From Cephalotus follicularis (Eukaryota; Streptophyta; Magnoliopsida; Oxalidales; Cephalotaceae), in NCBI GenBank assembly GCA_001972305.1, contig BDDD01000544.1:62001-126000 (forward strand): a stretch of 64,000 bases of DNA, written 5' to 3'. This document shows, one piece after another, positions 24,501 to 37,402 of the stretch. Numbering within the stretch: the stretch's first letter is position 1; every line of letters starts with the position of its first letter. Made by a program: the position numbers and the translations under genes. The notes beneath the pieces were generated by a model. The model ran no database searches, was not told where the DNA came from, and worked only from the letters and a program-made list of their open reading frames with translations.

Positions 24501-27234
24501 TTGTTTCTGAGATTGTTAGCAAGTCCCGAGTTGTCTTGTAACGAAAGAAAACAGGTTTTGAATATAACAATTGGTGTTTGACAGAAATTTGGTAATGGAA
24601 TTAAGTATACAATGAATTGGAAAATTGCCTCTATAAAGTATGATCATCAATTGCATGATATTCCTGTTTCTTTATGTTCATGTGCATCTGTTGTGTCACC
24701 TAAGTCCTATGTAAATGATTAGGAACCTCTGGTAATGTGATAATCAAGTTTTGACAAAAAATTGACTTAGGTTGTTAGAATTTTGTTGTTCTATCGAGCA
24801 GAACAGTCGGTTGTCCATTTAAACAGCCGACTGTTTCGCTTGAGTAGTTGACTACCTTGTAAAATAGCCAGTTGTTTTGTCTTGTGCAGTCGACTGGACC
24901 CTGTCACAATCTACTGGCTGTAGCTTTGTTTGTGTAGTCGGCTGGCCATGTGATACAGTCGACTGCCATGCCCCAAACAGTTGACTAGATTTTGTTACAG
25001 TCTGCTGGTTTTGTCCACTAAATTTCTAGCTTCAAGTTTTATCAATTGTTTGCCCTTCTAATGAATTGGGATATGTTTTACACACTGTTGAACTTCTGCT
25101 TTGATATTCGGAAGTAGTTTTGAACCCTTATGTGTATCATATTGTATCTTTTAGATTTTTGTGCTACGAGGGACAATTAGAAATTTGTTGATCAATTCGT
25201 AAGTCATTTCTATGATCACTTAAGGTGTGGATGTTTCATTCCTTGATACCCTTCTATTGGTTTTATTATAGTAAAAAGATAGTTTTACTTTATGAATGAT
25301 GTACGGATTCTTCGTTGTTGGCTTATTCCTTCAGTTTTCTTGAAATGAATTCAGTTTTGTTTTACGAATATGATTCCGTCGATTTTATGAACTCCGTTAT
25401 GCTCTGAATTTAATGTGTTTAGAAATAAAGTCGGTATGATATTTTTGTGAAAATGAATATTTTCTGGCCTTATAATTCGATTCTGAAATGTTTACGAAAT
25501 TTTATGCGATCGTGTCTTTATTTTGAAAATAAATAAGATTATTTTCCGATTATGAAAGTATAATGATTTTGATAAGGTACATGACTTCTACTATCGAAGT
25601 ATGTTAAACGAACATGACTTTCACATTAGAAAGTATGTTAACTTTGAATAAGGATATACAGAGATATTTCCCACCTATGGGGTGTACCATAGGCATGTCG
25701 TAGGCCTGGCACGGGGACATGAAACTTCCATAGCGGTGTGATTAGTCTACGACGTCTCTCTATGTTATGAATAAATCCAATGAGATGGATTTATGGATCC
25801 GTTATGTATGATAGAGGCGTATGGGTCGATCCTAGGATATGTTAAGGATTCAGATATTGGGGATTGATAGTGTAGTGTCGTACACATCTTACCGTCGGAG
25901 CATGTGGGCTTTGCAAACCCCTTGCACTTATGCATATGTACTTTGGATCTCTATGATGATATTTCTGAATCGGATAAGTCTCTGTTATTTGTTTTGGATC
26001 TCTATGATGAGATTATGGAATTGGATAAGTTTTTGCGTTAAAATCTTTAACTCGGATAATGTTAATGAAATTTTGAATATTGTTTCGGATACTGTTTTGA
26101 AATTTAGATTTTGCTTTGAAACTTGGATTATGATTTGAAACTTGAATATTGCTTGAAAATCTGATTTTGTCTTCGGATATCGAATTGGAAAATTGTCAAA
26201 CGTTTTGAAATGCAAATATTGGTTTTGGAATTGATAGAATTGTTTATGTGACTGCTTTCCTTCATTTTCTGAAATAATGTTAAATTACTTTATACATGAG
26301 TTATATGCTATTTAATGGTTCAGGCATTTTCTGTTCTTTAAAGTATCGTTTTATGTTTTATGACTCTATATTCGTACTGAGGTTTGCTCAGCCACGTTTT
26401 TGTTTTCCATGCGGTAGGTATTCTAGGACAGCATCCGGGAAACTTGTGATGAGTGATGCCCACTATGTCTGCGGATTATCTAGGAGTGTGATCTTACTAC
26501 ATTTCTTTTAGGAATAGTTTATGAATTATAAGTATTTGTTCTTTCGTTTATTATTTCAATATTTGACTTAAGGACCATGTTTAAGTTTTGACTTATATTT
26601 ATGTTTTCAGTTTATGAATAAAGTTCCAGTTTATCTCCTATATTATAAATGTTATGTTTAGACTATCACGCATTTGAATAAAAGATAAACTAAAATTTTG
26701 ACAAAAGGAATAAAATCGAGCATGGTTATAAGATATGTTATGTTTAGTTTCAGATTATGAAACCGTATCGACTCCCGCCGTTCGGCGGGTGTTACAATAA
26801 AGCAGTAGATGACTTCAGACTCCACGTTAGAATGAAAGTATGTTACAACCTGTGACACCGATGATGGTAACTAGTGGGATGTGGAAGTTAACATTTGAAC
26901 TTTGTAGAGATTCCACCCATCCTTTGTCCAGTTGTGGTGACTTTGACATTGATGGACGCTTTTGCACAAGCCATGGAACTCATGTCTCATTGCTGGACCG
27001 AACATCAATGGTATCATTTGATCGTGGAGATCATAATGAATGTAACGTCTTGAAAGATATGTTATTGAGAAAATATAAGAGATATCACAAAGTAGATGTC
27101 ATGCAGAGAGAGTCACGCAGTGGAAGCGAACTTAGCAGACCCACTGACCAAAGCCATGGGTTGTACTCAAAAGGCAAGAGAGTACAATATGCTTACGTTG
27201 TAGGTCTCTATGGCTTGAGGGCCAAGTGGGTGAT
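21584..27234 (+). pseudogene. Copia gag-pol remnants of B1 (fossil)
   Basis: Gag begins at MEDNTNTIETPKL (21584). Pol fragments show reverse transcriptase words near 22960-23340, SQ(S/G)QYIS near 23418 and RNase H words around 23770-23850, continuing after the nested LTR near 26800-27060. Copia order and motifs are clear by comparison with the cleaner copy at 37880-39260. It is broken in many places and cannot make protein. Confidence 0.65.
23858..26796 (+). repeat. Solo 2.9-kb LTR inside Copia B1
   Basis: It begins TTTAATACCTCG (compare TGTAATACCCCG in the reversed copy) and ends CGGGTGTTACA, and it splits the Copia RNase H region. Flanks AAAAA and ATAAA make a target duplication with one mismatch. 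It holds a cluster of CAGTCGACTG-like words (24796-25015). No internal coding part accompanies it, so it is probably a solo LTR of the same family as 15706-18078. Confidence 0.75.
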
Positions 27235-29683
27235 TGCGAGATAGGGGTGCCCCTCCATGCCAAGAGATGGATGCAGGCATATGTTATTAACATTTGATAC
27301 ACTCTTTGTCAATACATTGTTAGTTCCATTCATGTTCTATAGTGCATATTCTAGAAAGATTGGCATTTTTGCTATATGTATATCCCAAACCGTTGAATCA
27401 GGTCAGTTAATCACCTTGTTAACTGAATACACATGTAGTGCCCTATCGTTTGAGGGGTTGGATCTCGTGCCTGGGAGGTTATGAGAATGAGATCCTTACT
27501 CCCTTATGACAAAATGTTCCAAGGCATAGGTTCACTTTCTTAGGGCAATTGATGAACTGCAAAGACTTGCAGTATTATGCTCGCCCTCTTGTGTATGGGG
27601 GATGGGTAATCTCATTGCCATTTGGGTTTACCCTTAAGCCGATACAGGTTCATGCTAGGAGCCCGACATGGAACCGACCCACCATAGGAACCCCATTTGG
27701 AAAGCCAACACCTTTGCCAATAGGAGTCCTATTTGTTTCGGTAGTGTATTGTCTTTGGTGACTAGTAGGTCTTAGCCCACGTTGTATCCTTAGACCTGAG
27801 TGACAGGCATGCATTGTGCAGTAACCATTTGCCGTTGATTTATGCTTTCCCCAGTAGTAGCCATGTGCTAGCAAAAGGGTTGTCTTTGGGCCTTGTGGGA
27901 GCTGCATTGAGATGTATGGGTGAGTGAGCAAGATGAGATCATCACACCCGTGTTGATGGGTTATAGCCTCTATAACATCTATGACCATTGAAGGCTTAAA
28001 GTCTTGATCAAATAATTGTGAGATTGGAAATGAGGTTTCCTGGGATGTCTCCTGATAGTCTCAATGGATTCATAGAATTATAGTTATCATGTTTTAACCT
28101 GGGGTGACATTAATCCAAACCCTAGTTCGTGGTCGGAGTCGAGATGATGAGGGATGCATGACACATATGTCGATGATGTGAATAAAGTATTGGTTAATCT
28201 GGTTAAAAAATGATAAACGTGGTGTACACATATACGGGGGTGATTTTTAGATCACACTGGAGCTGTAGCATAGTCAAGGACTATAAGGATGTTCGTACCA
28301 GAATCATGGGATTTCTTGGAAATATATCGTTGTACTGGAAACCAACCGGGCTTTCGGTTCCTGTCTAATTTTTTAACAGGTTGATATGTCAGCTGGCATG
28401 TAATAGAGTGAAAGGATAGTATCTAAGGAAGATGTTACTTTTCTAATGAGCATTTTATTTGCTTAACATATCATTTCATTGAAATGAGTTCAAGCATCAC
28501 CATAATGAAATCTTCCGAGCAAAGGGTTGTTTGTTTCCAATAACGAATGCATTGGGCATTTATTGGGAGGGAAAGCTGTTAGGCTGAAGGCTTATTGGGC
28601 TAGGGATTTACCATCCAAATTGGTTGAATTTATGCCTTAATATGGCTTAGGTTCATGATTGGCCTAGTGTTGTTAAATAAAGGCCCAATAGTAAATAAGT
28701 GAAGCCTACATTGTTGATTAGTTCAACTGTATGTATTATACACAATTTGGCCGAGATTTTTGGCCTTATTTTTCCTTGTATTTGGACGGCCCTTGGCTAC
28801 AAAACGCGAGAGGAAAACTTGTGAACTAATAGGCTTGAATGGCAAGCAAAGAGAGTTGAAAAATCCATAAAAATATTTTATTATCTTATGACTTACTTAC
28901 ACACTTTAACTCTCCTATCTTCTCTCACTTTCACCTGTCTTTTGCTCTTTCTTTTCTCTCTTCCTCTTGCCTTGTTTCTTCTCTTATTGAAGAGAAAATA
29001 TGTGAGCTTGATGCTCATGAAGATGGAAGAACAAACCAATCACCTTTTACCCTCGAATCTCACAATAGGTGGAGATATTCTGCACCATGCATCATATCTT
29101 TACTTATGGTGAGTTTTAGTTTAGGAATTAAACACTTTGACCTCCATCATTTTTTCCACGTTGAGGCAGCAAGCTCTTGAAGAAAATTGGAGAAATCAAA
29201 GTGTAGAGGGAGCACTGGAAGGAAGGAGTGGAAGACCTAGGTGATGGTTTCCAATCTTTTATTATTTGTGTGTTGTTGTGACTAGTGTTTCGGGTTTTGG
29301 GTAGGGGTTTATAACCCTAGTCCATCCCTAATGTTCCTTGAAGGAAACCTTGGAAAACCCTAAGGGTTTTTTATGCTAGGGTTAAGGTTTTTGGAGGTTA
29401 TTATGCTAGGGTTTTATGTGTAACCCTAGACCTTGCAAATGAGTGTACATGCAAGGGTAGCGATTCCCTTCCTCAAAATCCGAAACCTAGATGCTTGGAT
29501 ATGTTCAATTGGTTCATTTGAAAGCTACATTTGAGACCCTGGGACCGATTGTGACAATTATGGTCATGGGGTATTCCAAAGTCTCATTGATTGGAGACTT
29601 AGGAAATGTAAAATTTTAAAATGTCACTCTAAACCCTTAATTGCTCTAATGGATCTTTCTACATAGAGCCAACCTTTCCAACA
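27235..29683 (+). repeat. Copia LTR, first of the array (2449 bp)
   Basis: It follows the purine-rich CCAAGTGGGTGAT, starts TGCGAGATAGGGG and ends CTTTCCAACA. It holds CCCTAG/AACCCTAA words near 29310-29430. Its first ~1.2 kb is shared with the minus-strand LTRs at 30154-32676 and 42468-44930; its 3' half is not. Confidence 0.8.
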
Positions 29684-31053
29684 AGTCTGTATGATCAAGT
29701 ACCTCTCTGCCTCTCCGGCCCAGGATAGTACCCCCATCGTCTATACACCCTCCGTGTCATAGTCGTATGGAGTATAGGATAACACTTGCCACTAACAATA
29801 CAGTAATGCTATAGCCGAAGGTGTTAGCCAGAGATCTCTGTAACAGCTACAGTATCAATACCCAATACGGTGACTCCCATAGGTCACTCAGGGAGGATTA
29901 ACAGTATGGTATGGCAAAACACCCATAATACTTCATGATGGAAATGAAGATTATGAATGGGTTATCCCGTAAAGCCTCAAACCGTATCAGCCATAACATA
30001 AATCACACAGTACATGTACCCGTAACAGTATTACAGTAGAAATGATAGGGACCTAATGGATCCAGTAAGATCCACATCCGTCAAAACAGTTATAAACCAG
30101 TTTTCAGTAATAGTTTTTCCATAACAGTATGCAGTAACAGTTGTTGGTCCCTATGTTGGAAACCCGGGAGGGGTCCCGGTCTATTTTGGGTCTAGGATGC
30201 TAGTGTGTATACTTTTAATTTTTCAAAAACCACCAAGACTGCAAGTCAAGGTTCGCCCTAACATCTTACTACCATAGTAAATATTCCTAGGATCTCCGTG
30301 TAATTAACAATTGAATAAAAAAACAATCAAGCATGCACATAAAGATAAACCGAAACCATATCGGTGACAATAAATATAAAAGGTTAGCAACCATACCAAT
30401 GTTGGAGGCTCCACCACTTTGTCGACACACTTGCAGTATCCACTGCCCTCCACCAGACCCGCTGCTAGAATCCAGGAAACCTGCCAGGGACCGCCAACAA
30501 CACCATGGAACTCCAAAAGCGTCGATCTAGCAACTTGTGTTGGAGACATGGCAGGAAGCGCCAGGAATCGCTCAAGCTTCGCTGGCAGTTACGGAAACTC
30601 GGTGAGTTGGATTCAGCGAGTTCCGATTTGACCCACGATGGACCAGCTGTGCCATATCTAGTTTCCAGATCTTCTGATCTTCTCAATAGTGATCGAGACT
30701 CGCTGTGACTCACCATGGAACGGGCGGTCACAGAGAATCAGGGAGTCGAACTTACTGAGTCAAGTCACCCGACTAAACGAGGGGTGCCTAGTCCACCCCT
30801 GTGCCTTTGACCACACGATCTAAGCGTAAGCAACCAATAACTATCGTGACTCAGTGTCAAACGCTCAGTCGCAGTGCACCAACGTGTCAACTGGACAGAG
30901 TTGACTACTGATTGAAACCCGTCAGAAAAAACGTACGGGAAAGCTAAACTATGATCAATATAGCTAGAGCCATGGATTGGCTCCACCTGTAGTGATCATC
31001 GGCGGCGGAAAGAGATGATGTGAGCAAGTGTGCAAAAATGCAATTCTACCTCC

Positions 31054-31098
31054 AGAGAGAAATAGAGGAGAAAGAGGGAGAGAGAGAGAGAGAGAGAA
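31054..31098 (+). repeat. GA-rich microsatellite
   Basis: An irregular then pure (GA)n tract on the plus strand inside the Copia solo LTR. Confidence 0.9.
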
Positions 31099-31202
31099 TA
31101 TGAGGCATACCAGGGAAGGATGGACGCCACAAAACCGGCCACAGGCGCAAAGCGCCAGTCTTCTTCTCTGGACCAACGCATTCCCTACAAGGTAGCGCAC
31201 TC

Positions 31203-31205
<3 letters not shown>

Positions 31206-31250
<45 letters not shown>
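31206..31250 (+). repeat. (CT)n microsatellite
   Basis: A nearly pure CT tract, about 110 bases after the GA tract and complementary to it. Confidence 0.92.
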
Positions 31251-33914
31251 ATGTGCACACCATTCTCATAATTGGCGTGAAAAGAAAAGAATTGTGTTTA
31301 ACACACTTGCCAAAAATCTCCTTATATGATTTAATTCTCTCTCAATTAAATTAACTTGTTTCTCTCCCATTTAAATAAACTCTTTCATTTAATTAAATCG
31401 TATTCCGGCATTAAATCTCTTTATATATCAAGAAGACAATTTGTGGAGTGTGTAACACACCACAAATGTCCAATTAATATATAATAGTTAAAAACTAGAT
31501 TTGCCACCAAGCGAGTATGTGTGCAGCATGCGCTACTTTTCCAATAATTAGGTGGGATCCGTAAGCCCGATGGAATTCCAGTACGATGATAAATGTCCTA
31601 GGACATCCAAAAGTTCTGGTACGACTGTCCAGCGAACAGCCTCGGTGTGATCTATAATCAATCCTGGATCCGTGGACAACATAGTACCACGTTTATCATT
31701 CGTTAGCCGGTTCCCCAGTGCTTTATCACTGTCATCAGTTTGTCTGCCGCATATCCTTCATCATCTCAGCTCCAACCGAGGACTAGGGTTTGGATTAATG
31801 TCACCCCTAGGTAAAACCGTGATAACTATAATTCTATGAGCGCACTGAGACTATGGGAGATATCCCCGGAAAGCCCTTGTTCCCAATCTCCTTGTGCCTG
31901 GCCGGGACTTTAAGTCTTCAACTGTCACAGATGTTATAAAGCCTATAATCCTCAACACGGGTGTGACGATCCCATCTTGCACACTCACCCATACATCTTA
32001 ATGCAGCTACTACAAGGCCCAAAGACAAACCTTTTTCCAGCACTTGGCTAGCGATGGGGAAGGCGAAAATCAAAGCCAAGCAGTTACTGCACAACTCATG
32101 CCAGTCGCTCCTGTCTGTGGACACAACGTAAATAATGTATTATCTACTAGTCACCTTTGACTAAACACTATCGTGATAATAGGAACTCTATTGATAGAGG
32201 TGTTGACTCTCCAAATCGATAAGCTACGGTGGGTCGGTTCAGTGTCCTACCTCTGCACGTACCCCACATCAACTCTAGGGTAAAACCCAAACGACAATGA
32301 GATAACCCATCCCCATTTACCATTTGGAGCAAGCATAACACGACAAGTCTTTGCGGTTCATCAATTGCCCTAAGAAAGTGAACCTATGACTTGGAACTTT
32401 TGTCCCAAAGGAGTAAGGATCTCCTTCTCATAACCTCTCAGGCACGAGATCCAACCCTTTATGGACAGAGCGCTATGTGTGTATTCAGTTGACATGGTGA
32501 TCAATTGATCCGTTCAGATTATTTGGGATAAAACATGTAGTAAAATTCCAATATTTATTGAATATGCACAATAGAAGATGAATGGAACTAAGAATGTATG
32601 ATTCAAGAGTGTGTCATATGTTAACTAAATATGTTTGTAGCCTTCTCGTGGCTTGCAGGGACACCCTAATCTAACACCCTATCAGAGTTTGTAAAACAAC
32701 AGAGAGGAAGTCTGATTGGATATCAGCGACCAGATGTCCCAAAGGTGCTATCCTAACCATTCCTAAAAACCATTTGTATAAAACTCCTTTTATTGAATTT
32801 TCTTCAAACAATCACTTTGAAACTTGATTTGAAGATTTAACAACGTGAAAAGATAATTCACATAGGATACAGGGCCTTAGGGACGCTTCCTATGGAATCA
32901 ATTTAGAGATGAAATTGTTTGAAATTGAAAACAATGATAAATAGTGGAATTTTGGCAAACAGGACAGTAAGCGTGACGCTAAGCGACAAGTAGTCTATGC
33001 TTACCACTTAAGCGCCAACTATCTGTGTTAGGCATCGACACTAAATGTTTAAGAGTAGACTATTTTAGTTTTGAAAGCGTAAAGCATCGACATGTCAGTT
33101 CAACACACAAAAGCGTCGACGGTTTTAGAAAGTATAAGTATAAAGCGTTGACGATTTTGACATAAATAGCAGTTTGGAAAATAGTTCACAGTCAGTGGAA
33201 CCATGTCCAAAATCCATAAAATCCATTTCAATCTTAGTCAAAATAGTTTATAAACACATACCGAGTTCCCAGTAACACAGTGTCCACAATCAATCACTCA
33301 GTAACAGTAATAGTTCACACAATTCATTGAAACGCATGAATGCAATGCAAATAGTATAACCTACCGGTTTGAAGCAGTAACAACAGTATAGTCGAGAGTG
33401 CAGGTTTGAAGAATTCATGGCAGTTAACTTGTATTGCTGTTAAACCATCGATTGCCATTCCCTTCAGGTACTACTTGTCGTTATTTCTAAACCGTCGACC
33501 TGCTACTGGTTCAACGACAATTTCTTCTTGCACCTACTGTGACCACTCACAGCTCCTTGTGTCAATCTGAGCATCTTTCTCCTATTAACAATTACAGCGG
33601 TAGAAAGTGGGGTGTCAATTGTCAACACAAGGCATTGACAGAGCACTTAAAGTGTCGACGTTGTGCGCTCAAAGCATCGACTTATCAACACAAGGCATCG
33701 ATGCTTTTAGCCAAGCGTCGATGATTTGGCCAAAATAGCAGGTTCCATAAGCAGAGGGAAAAATCGGATTTAAATCCATCAAAGCATATGTAAATCATAC
33801 CTGTTAACAATTGATCTTGCAGATTTGGAGAGCTTGTAGCAGAATCTTTGAACTGCTTCTTCCCTCTTGCGCCATAAACTTCCACTTTCTGCCTCACGCG
33901 CTCACCCATTCTAT

Positions 33915-34070
33915 TCCTCTATTTCTTTCTCTTCCTCTTTTCTTCTTTCTTCTCCCGCTGCCTCTCTTCTCTTTCTTTTCTCCTTTTTCTCTTTTTCTCT
34001 TTTTCTCTTTTCTTTTCTTCCTTCTCTTTTCCCCATTTTTCTTTCTTATTTTTCCTCTTTTTTTTGTTGA
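33915..34070 (+). repeat. Pyrimidine-rich tract
   Basis: About 155 bases of almost only C and T. The frames across it on both strands (for example serine/leucine/phenylalanine-rich or lysine/glutamate-rich) are composition artefacts. Confidence 0.85.
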
Positions 34071-34329
34071 GGCAAGCGTGATATAATATAAGGAGCATGA
34101 GCATCTCCTTTTTCATTTTCCAACAAATTATAAGTGGCTTGGGTCCCAATATGTCACAATATATCTTTGTTCCTTCAATTCAATTGTTTAGTTTTACTAG
34201 ACCGCATAATTCATAAAAGAATTATACCATATATCACAAATGCATTCCATCAATCAAAATAAAGTCCAAAGCACCAATTCAAAATATTATTTATTTCAAC
34301 ATTTATATAAAATTCTAGGGCTTATACTT

Positions 34330-37300
34330 ATGCTTCAGCTATGGGCTGCATCATGTATGACATGCTATGTACTAGGCCTGATGTCGTACATGCCTTAGGA
34401 ATGGCTGGTTGATTTCAGTCTTATCCTGGTAAGAATCACTGGAAAATGTCAAGAGGATTCTTAAATACCCAAGAGGAACTCAGGATTCTTCCTTGACATA
34501 TGGAGGAGACAGTGAGTTGAAACTTGAGGGTTATACCGACTCTAGTTTCAATAATGATCCGGATGATTACAAGTCTATTTCAAGATATGTGTTAGTTCTG
34601 GACGGCGATGCCGTGTGTTGGAGGAGTTCCAATTAGAGTATGTTGCAACCGATGATACCGAAAAATAAGTTTTTTGGATGCAGAAGTTCATTGCGAAACT
34701 TTGTGTGGTTCTATTCATCGTTTATCCAATTGTGATGTACTGTGACGATGATGGGGGCCTTTGCACAAGCCATGGAACCCAGGTCTTATTACTGCTCTAA
34801 ACTTATAATACGACAGTATCATTTGATCAGATAGATCATAAATAGAGGAAAAGTCATTTTAGAGAGAGTTGCGTCAGAAGCAAACTTAGCAGACCCACTG
34901 ACCAAAGCCACTAGCAATATAGTACTCGAGAGAGATAAAAGCACGATGTGCTTAGGCTATAGGTATTCGGGGCTTGAGGGAAAAGTGGGAGATTTTTAGA
35001 TTAGGGTTGTCCCTGCAAGCCACGTGGTGGCTGGATGCATTTGTATTATACATTTGTTACACTCATTATTTATACATTCTTAGTTCCAATTGAGTTTTAA
35101 TATGCATATTCCTATAAAAATGGCATCTGCTATATGTATATCCCAAACCATAACTATGGATCCGATTAATTACTATATTAACTGTATACACATACAGCGC
35201 CCTCTCGTTCAAAGGGTTGGTTCTCGTGCCTTGGAGGTTATGAGAATGAGATCCTTACTCCCTTATAAAAACATATTCCAAGTCATAGGTTCACTTTCGT
35301 AGGGTAATTGATGAACCAGATCGACTTTCCATATTATGCTTGCTCCTGGGTCATGTGGATGATGGATTATCTCATTGACTTTTGGTATGCTGGAGAGTAT
35401 GTTCACTAAACCAACCTTTTTTAGGAAACCTATTTAGATAGTCAATACATGTGTTGATAGGATTCCTATAGTCTAGGTAGTGTATAGTCAATTGTAACTA
35501 GAAGGCCATACGCGAACTGTGTTGTTTTGTTAGACTTGAGCGGTTGGCATGCATTGTGTAGTAGCTTATTGGCTTTGATTTCTGCCTTCCCCAGCTCTAG
35601 CCATGAGCTAGCAAAATGGTTTTCTTTGGCCCTTGTGGGAGCAGCATTTATATGTATGGGTGAGTGCGCAATAAGGGATCGTCATACCTGTATTGAGGGT
35701 GACCGGCTTTATAATTTATACATCTATTGTAGACGTAAAGTCCTTGCCAAGCAGGGGTGGTCTAGAAACGGCGTTTCCAGGGAGGTCTTCCAATAGTCTC
35801 AATGCATACATAGATTTATAGTTATCACGGTTTTACCTAGGGTTCACATTGATCCAAACCCTAGGCTGCGATAGGAGCCAAGAATGATGAGGGATACATG
35901 ACACGCAAATCGATGATATCGTTAAGTATTTGTTAACCGGATATCGACTAACTGACGTGGTTTTAATTCCATGGATCCGAGGGATGATTAGGTTTCACAC
36001 CGGGGCTATTTTTATAGTCAGGGACTATTAGGATGGTCATACCAGAACTCTAGGATGATCTGGGAAATTTATCGTTGTACCAAAATTCGACTGGGATTTT
36101 GGGTCCCAATTTATTTTGGAACAGGTTAAAGTGTTTAGGACACATGTCATTCAGTGAAAGGTTAGCATCTAGGAGATATTACTGGTAGAGAACATTTTAT
36201 TTGCTAGACACATATCACTGCTTTAGAAGTGAGTTAAAGAAACACGATAATAGAATGTTCTGGGCAAAGTGATGATTATTTAACTAATACATACATTGGG
36301 TATTGATTGGGAGAGAGAGCTTAAGGGCTTTATAGCATATTGGGCTTGGGATTCATTTCCCTCAGTCGACCAAATTTGCGCCTTCAAAATGCCAAATATT
36401 GGGCTGGCCTAAATGATGCTACATAGCCTACTATTATTGACTTTTTTAATGATGTATTCTTTACACAACTACAACAAATACTTCGCTTTCCTTGGCTTAG
36501 AGAAAGCGTCGGGTATACTTGGAGGAGAGAGGGAAAGGATAAGAGTAAGTCTTATCCCATTAGGTGAATGAAGAGTATTTTGCATGAGATATATTTTCAT
36601 AAGAAGACTTACTTAGCACACTTTCTTCTATTCTCTCAATTTTGATCTCGACCCGTAAAGATCTCCCTATTCTCTCTTCTCTAGTAGTCTTCTTCTTCAC
36701 CATTAGAGGACACACAAAGATCTTGAAGATCTTGAAGAGAGAAGAACAAATCAATCTCCTTTCACCCTCCTCTATCACTATAGGTGGAGATTGTTTACAA
36801 ATTGTATTCAATCTTTACTTGTGGCGAAAGTTAGTTTAGGCTTAAACAGAAAAGCCCTCCTTGCTGTGACTAGTAGAGGATATTTGGAGAAGCTTTTAAG
36901 CATGGATGAAGGGGTTGAGGGAACACATCAAGGAAGGAGAGGAAGATCTGGGTAATTACATCTAAACTTCTTCCTCCATCCCTTTTTTGTGATAGTTTTA
37001 TGTTGTGGTTATTTGTTCTTTCTTGCAGGTTCATGCTAGGGTTTCAAAACCCTAGTTGAACCCTAGGGTTTCCTTAAAGTAACCCTAACAAACCCTAAGG
37101 GTTTGGGTTTTTTGGTCAAGGGTTTAGAGGTTCTTGGACTAGGGTACCCTAGCCCAATTTTAAGTGTGGCCAAAGCTAGGGTTAGTGAAACCCTACCTCC
37201 ACCCGTGTGTCTCCATTGCTTGGATGATTAAATTGGTTCAATTGAAAGCTACATTTGAGATCCTTGGAAAAATTGGAACAATTCTAGACATAATGTTTAG

Positions 37301-37402
37301 GGTATTCCCTTGGATGGGCATTAATTGGAATGAAAATTTTAAAATGTAACCCTAAACCCTAATGTCCGTAATTGGACCAAAGCCTTTTGAGCCTTTCAAA
37401 CA
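34330..37402 (+). mobile_element. Copia pol tail and LTR, second array unit (fossil)
   Basis: 34330-34985 matches the end of Copia pol (CIMYDMLCTRPDVVHALGMAG and RNase H text). It is followed by AAAGTGGGAGAT and an LTR at 34994-37402 (2409 bp, ends CTTTCAAACA). No complete internal region lies before it, because the reversed Gypsy LTR block occupies 29684-34329. The LTR is about 80% like 27235-29683 in its first part. Broken in many places. Confidence 0.75.
37040..37190 (+). repeat. Telo-box-like cluster in Copia LTR
   Basis: Several AAACCCTA/TAGGGTTT words occur within 150 bases of the LTR's 3' part. Similar clusters lie at 19080-19200 and 29290-29430. Confidence 0.7.

Larger units (their letters stand above)
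18079..29683 (+). mobile_element. Copia element B1 (Tork/TAR/Angela-like), interrupted by two solo LTRs
   Basis: Parts: 5' LTR tail (18079-18125 and 19008-19448), primer-binding site, a leader of about 2.1 kb, gag (about 21584-22300), pol remnants (about 22300-23857 and 26797-27234) and a 3' LTR (27235-29683). The Copia pol signature includes a DVKTAFMNCYLQEDIYMSQ-type reverse transcriptase motif near 23070 and RNase H text near 23790. The two LTR tails are only about 80-85% alike by eye, which implies an age of several million years. The element is heavily broken (well over ten breaks). The solo LTRs at 18126-19002 and 23858-26796 inserted later. Confidence 0.8.
30149..32681 (-). mobile_element. 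Reversed Copia solo LTR with CCCTA target duplication
   Basis: The LTR is 30154-32676 (2523 bp). On the plus strand it begins TGTTGGAAACCC and ends CTAATCTAACA. CCCTA flanks it on both sides (30149-30153 and 32677-32681). It belongs to the subfamily of the LTR at 42468-44930. It contains GAGTTGGATTCAGCGAGTT-type words (30595-30760) and opposed GA and CT tracts. Confidence 0.9.
29684..34329 (-). repeat. Reversed, degenerate Gypsy-type LTR split by a Copia solo LTR
   Basis: Two pieces, 29684-30153 and 32677-34329, hold CAGTAACAGT-rich text and AAGCGTCGACGG motifs (32965-33170 and 33480-33730). The right end AAATTCTAGGGCTTATA lines up with AAATCTCGGGCGTTACA, the reversed start of the element D LTR. 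The left end is not recognisable. Old and broken. Confidence 0.55.

Noticed and set aside
31046-31329. Frames with RERERE or SLSLSL repeats
   Set aside because: They are translations of the GA and CT microsatellites.
33811-34149. Frames rich in F/L/S or K/E/R
   Set aside because: They are direct translations of the pyrimidine-rich tract and its complement.
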